Shown piece by piece: positions 63,839 through 64,000 of a stretch of DNA of 64,000 bases. A program made the translations under genes and the position numbers. Origin of the DNA: Homarus americanus (lineage: Eukaryota > Arthropoda > Malacostraca > Decapoda > Nephropidae). Position 1 is the first letter of the stretch. Each line of letters starts with the position of its first letter. The stretch covers positions 9,010,089 to 9,074,088 of the forward strand of contig NW_024756914.1 in assembly GCF_018991925.1 (NCBI RefSeq). The letters run 5' to 3'. The notes under the pieces were generated by a model that was not told the origin of the DNA, did no database searches, and saw nothing but the letters and a program-made list of their open reading frames with translations.

Positions 63839-64000
63839 TGCAGAACACTTCTAGGGATGAGAGATTTCTGGCTAACCAGAAGACTTTTTCAAACTCGGAA
63901 AAATTCCTTGTCACCGGAAAGGTTCTGAGTGTATAAACTAGAAGTCTTGCACGGGTAGACACTAGCCCACTTCCCGAGAATGTTTCTGGGTGCTAGAGAT

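Larger units (their letters stand above)
62600..63870. repeat. inverted pair of about 42 bp around two MITEs and a LINE end
   Basis: GGAAATCTCTCATTCCCAGT, AGTGCTCTGCACCAATTG at 62603-62641 is mirrored at 63829-63868 (CAATTGGTGCAGAACACTTC, GGGATGAGAGATTTCTGG in the plus reading). Could be the two ends of one larger, otherwise unrecognised DNA element. Confidence 0.5.

Overview
The window is eukaryotic nuclear DNA. It has spliced genes with GT-AG introns, several kilobases of repeats per gene, AT-rich intergenic sequence, and a run of the arthropod telomere pentamer TTAGG (as CCTAA) at 15417. The repeat content (very many Tigger/pogo MITEs with TA target sites, CR1-like and Jockey-like LINEs, hAT and piggyBac-like derivatives, Ty3-type LTR elements) fits an arthropod with a large repeat-rich genome. 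A decapod crustacean is my best guess, and it is an inference.

Three host genes are supported. (1) An AFG1L/LACE1-type mitochondrial AAA+ ATPase lies on the minus strand. Six in-frame exons run from 8567 down to 1097, with the C-terminal exons beyond the left edge. (2) A very-long-chain 3-oxoacyl-CoA reductase (HSD17B12 / let-767 type) lies on the plus strand. Seven exons from 15075 to 47534 join without a frame break into 314 codons; intron 4 is about 17.4 kb and is largely transposon debris. (3) An unrecognised gene on the minus strand has two phase-compatible exons (58840-58733 and 55559-55410) separated by a 2.3-kb minisatellite in the intron. Genes 1 and 2 are head to head, 6.5 kb apart; genes 2 and 3 converge.

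Region by region: 1-8.6 kb is AFG1L with Tigger MITEs in its introns; 8.7-10.3 kb holds a tRNA-like SINE, a GTAGT satellite and a foldback element; 10.6-14.8 kb is a LINE cluster in which one LINE is split by an old LTR that is itself split by a small non-autonomous LTR element. 15-24 kb is the 5' half of HSD17B12; 24.9-28.3 kb is a solo LTR carrying a MITE and a nearly complete Tigger; 28.6-40.3 kb is hAT/Tigger/MITE sequence with tandem structure. 41-47.5 kb holds the 3' exons around a piggyBac-like MITE and a degraded LINE; 50.8-54.3 kb has a Ty3 pol fragment, a LINE ORF1 and a Tc1-like derivative; 55.4-58.8 kb is the unknown gene; 59-64 kb is Tigger derivatives.

The most interesting signal is not a gene. 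Words built from TACAG and TACTG pentamers (for example 22349-22379) recur throughout sequence outside the elements, and every pogo/Tigger-type family here has termini TA-CAG...CTG-TA. These words look like accumulated excision footprints, each creating new TA targets. Other highlights are a 30-bp minisatellite in HSD17B12 intron 1 that copies the end of exon 1 including its splice donor, MITEs whose internal cores are shared across different terminal repeats, and a conserved 3'-end motif in five copies of one LINE family.
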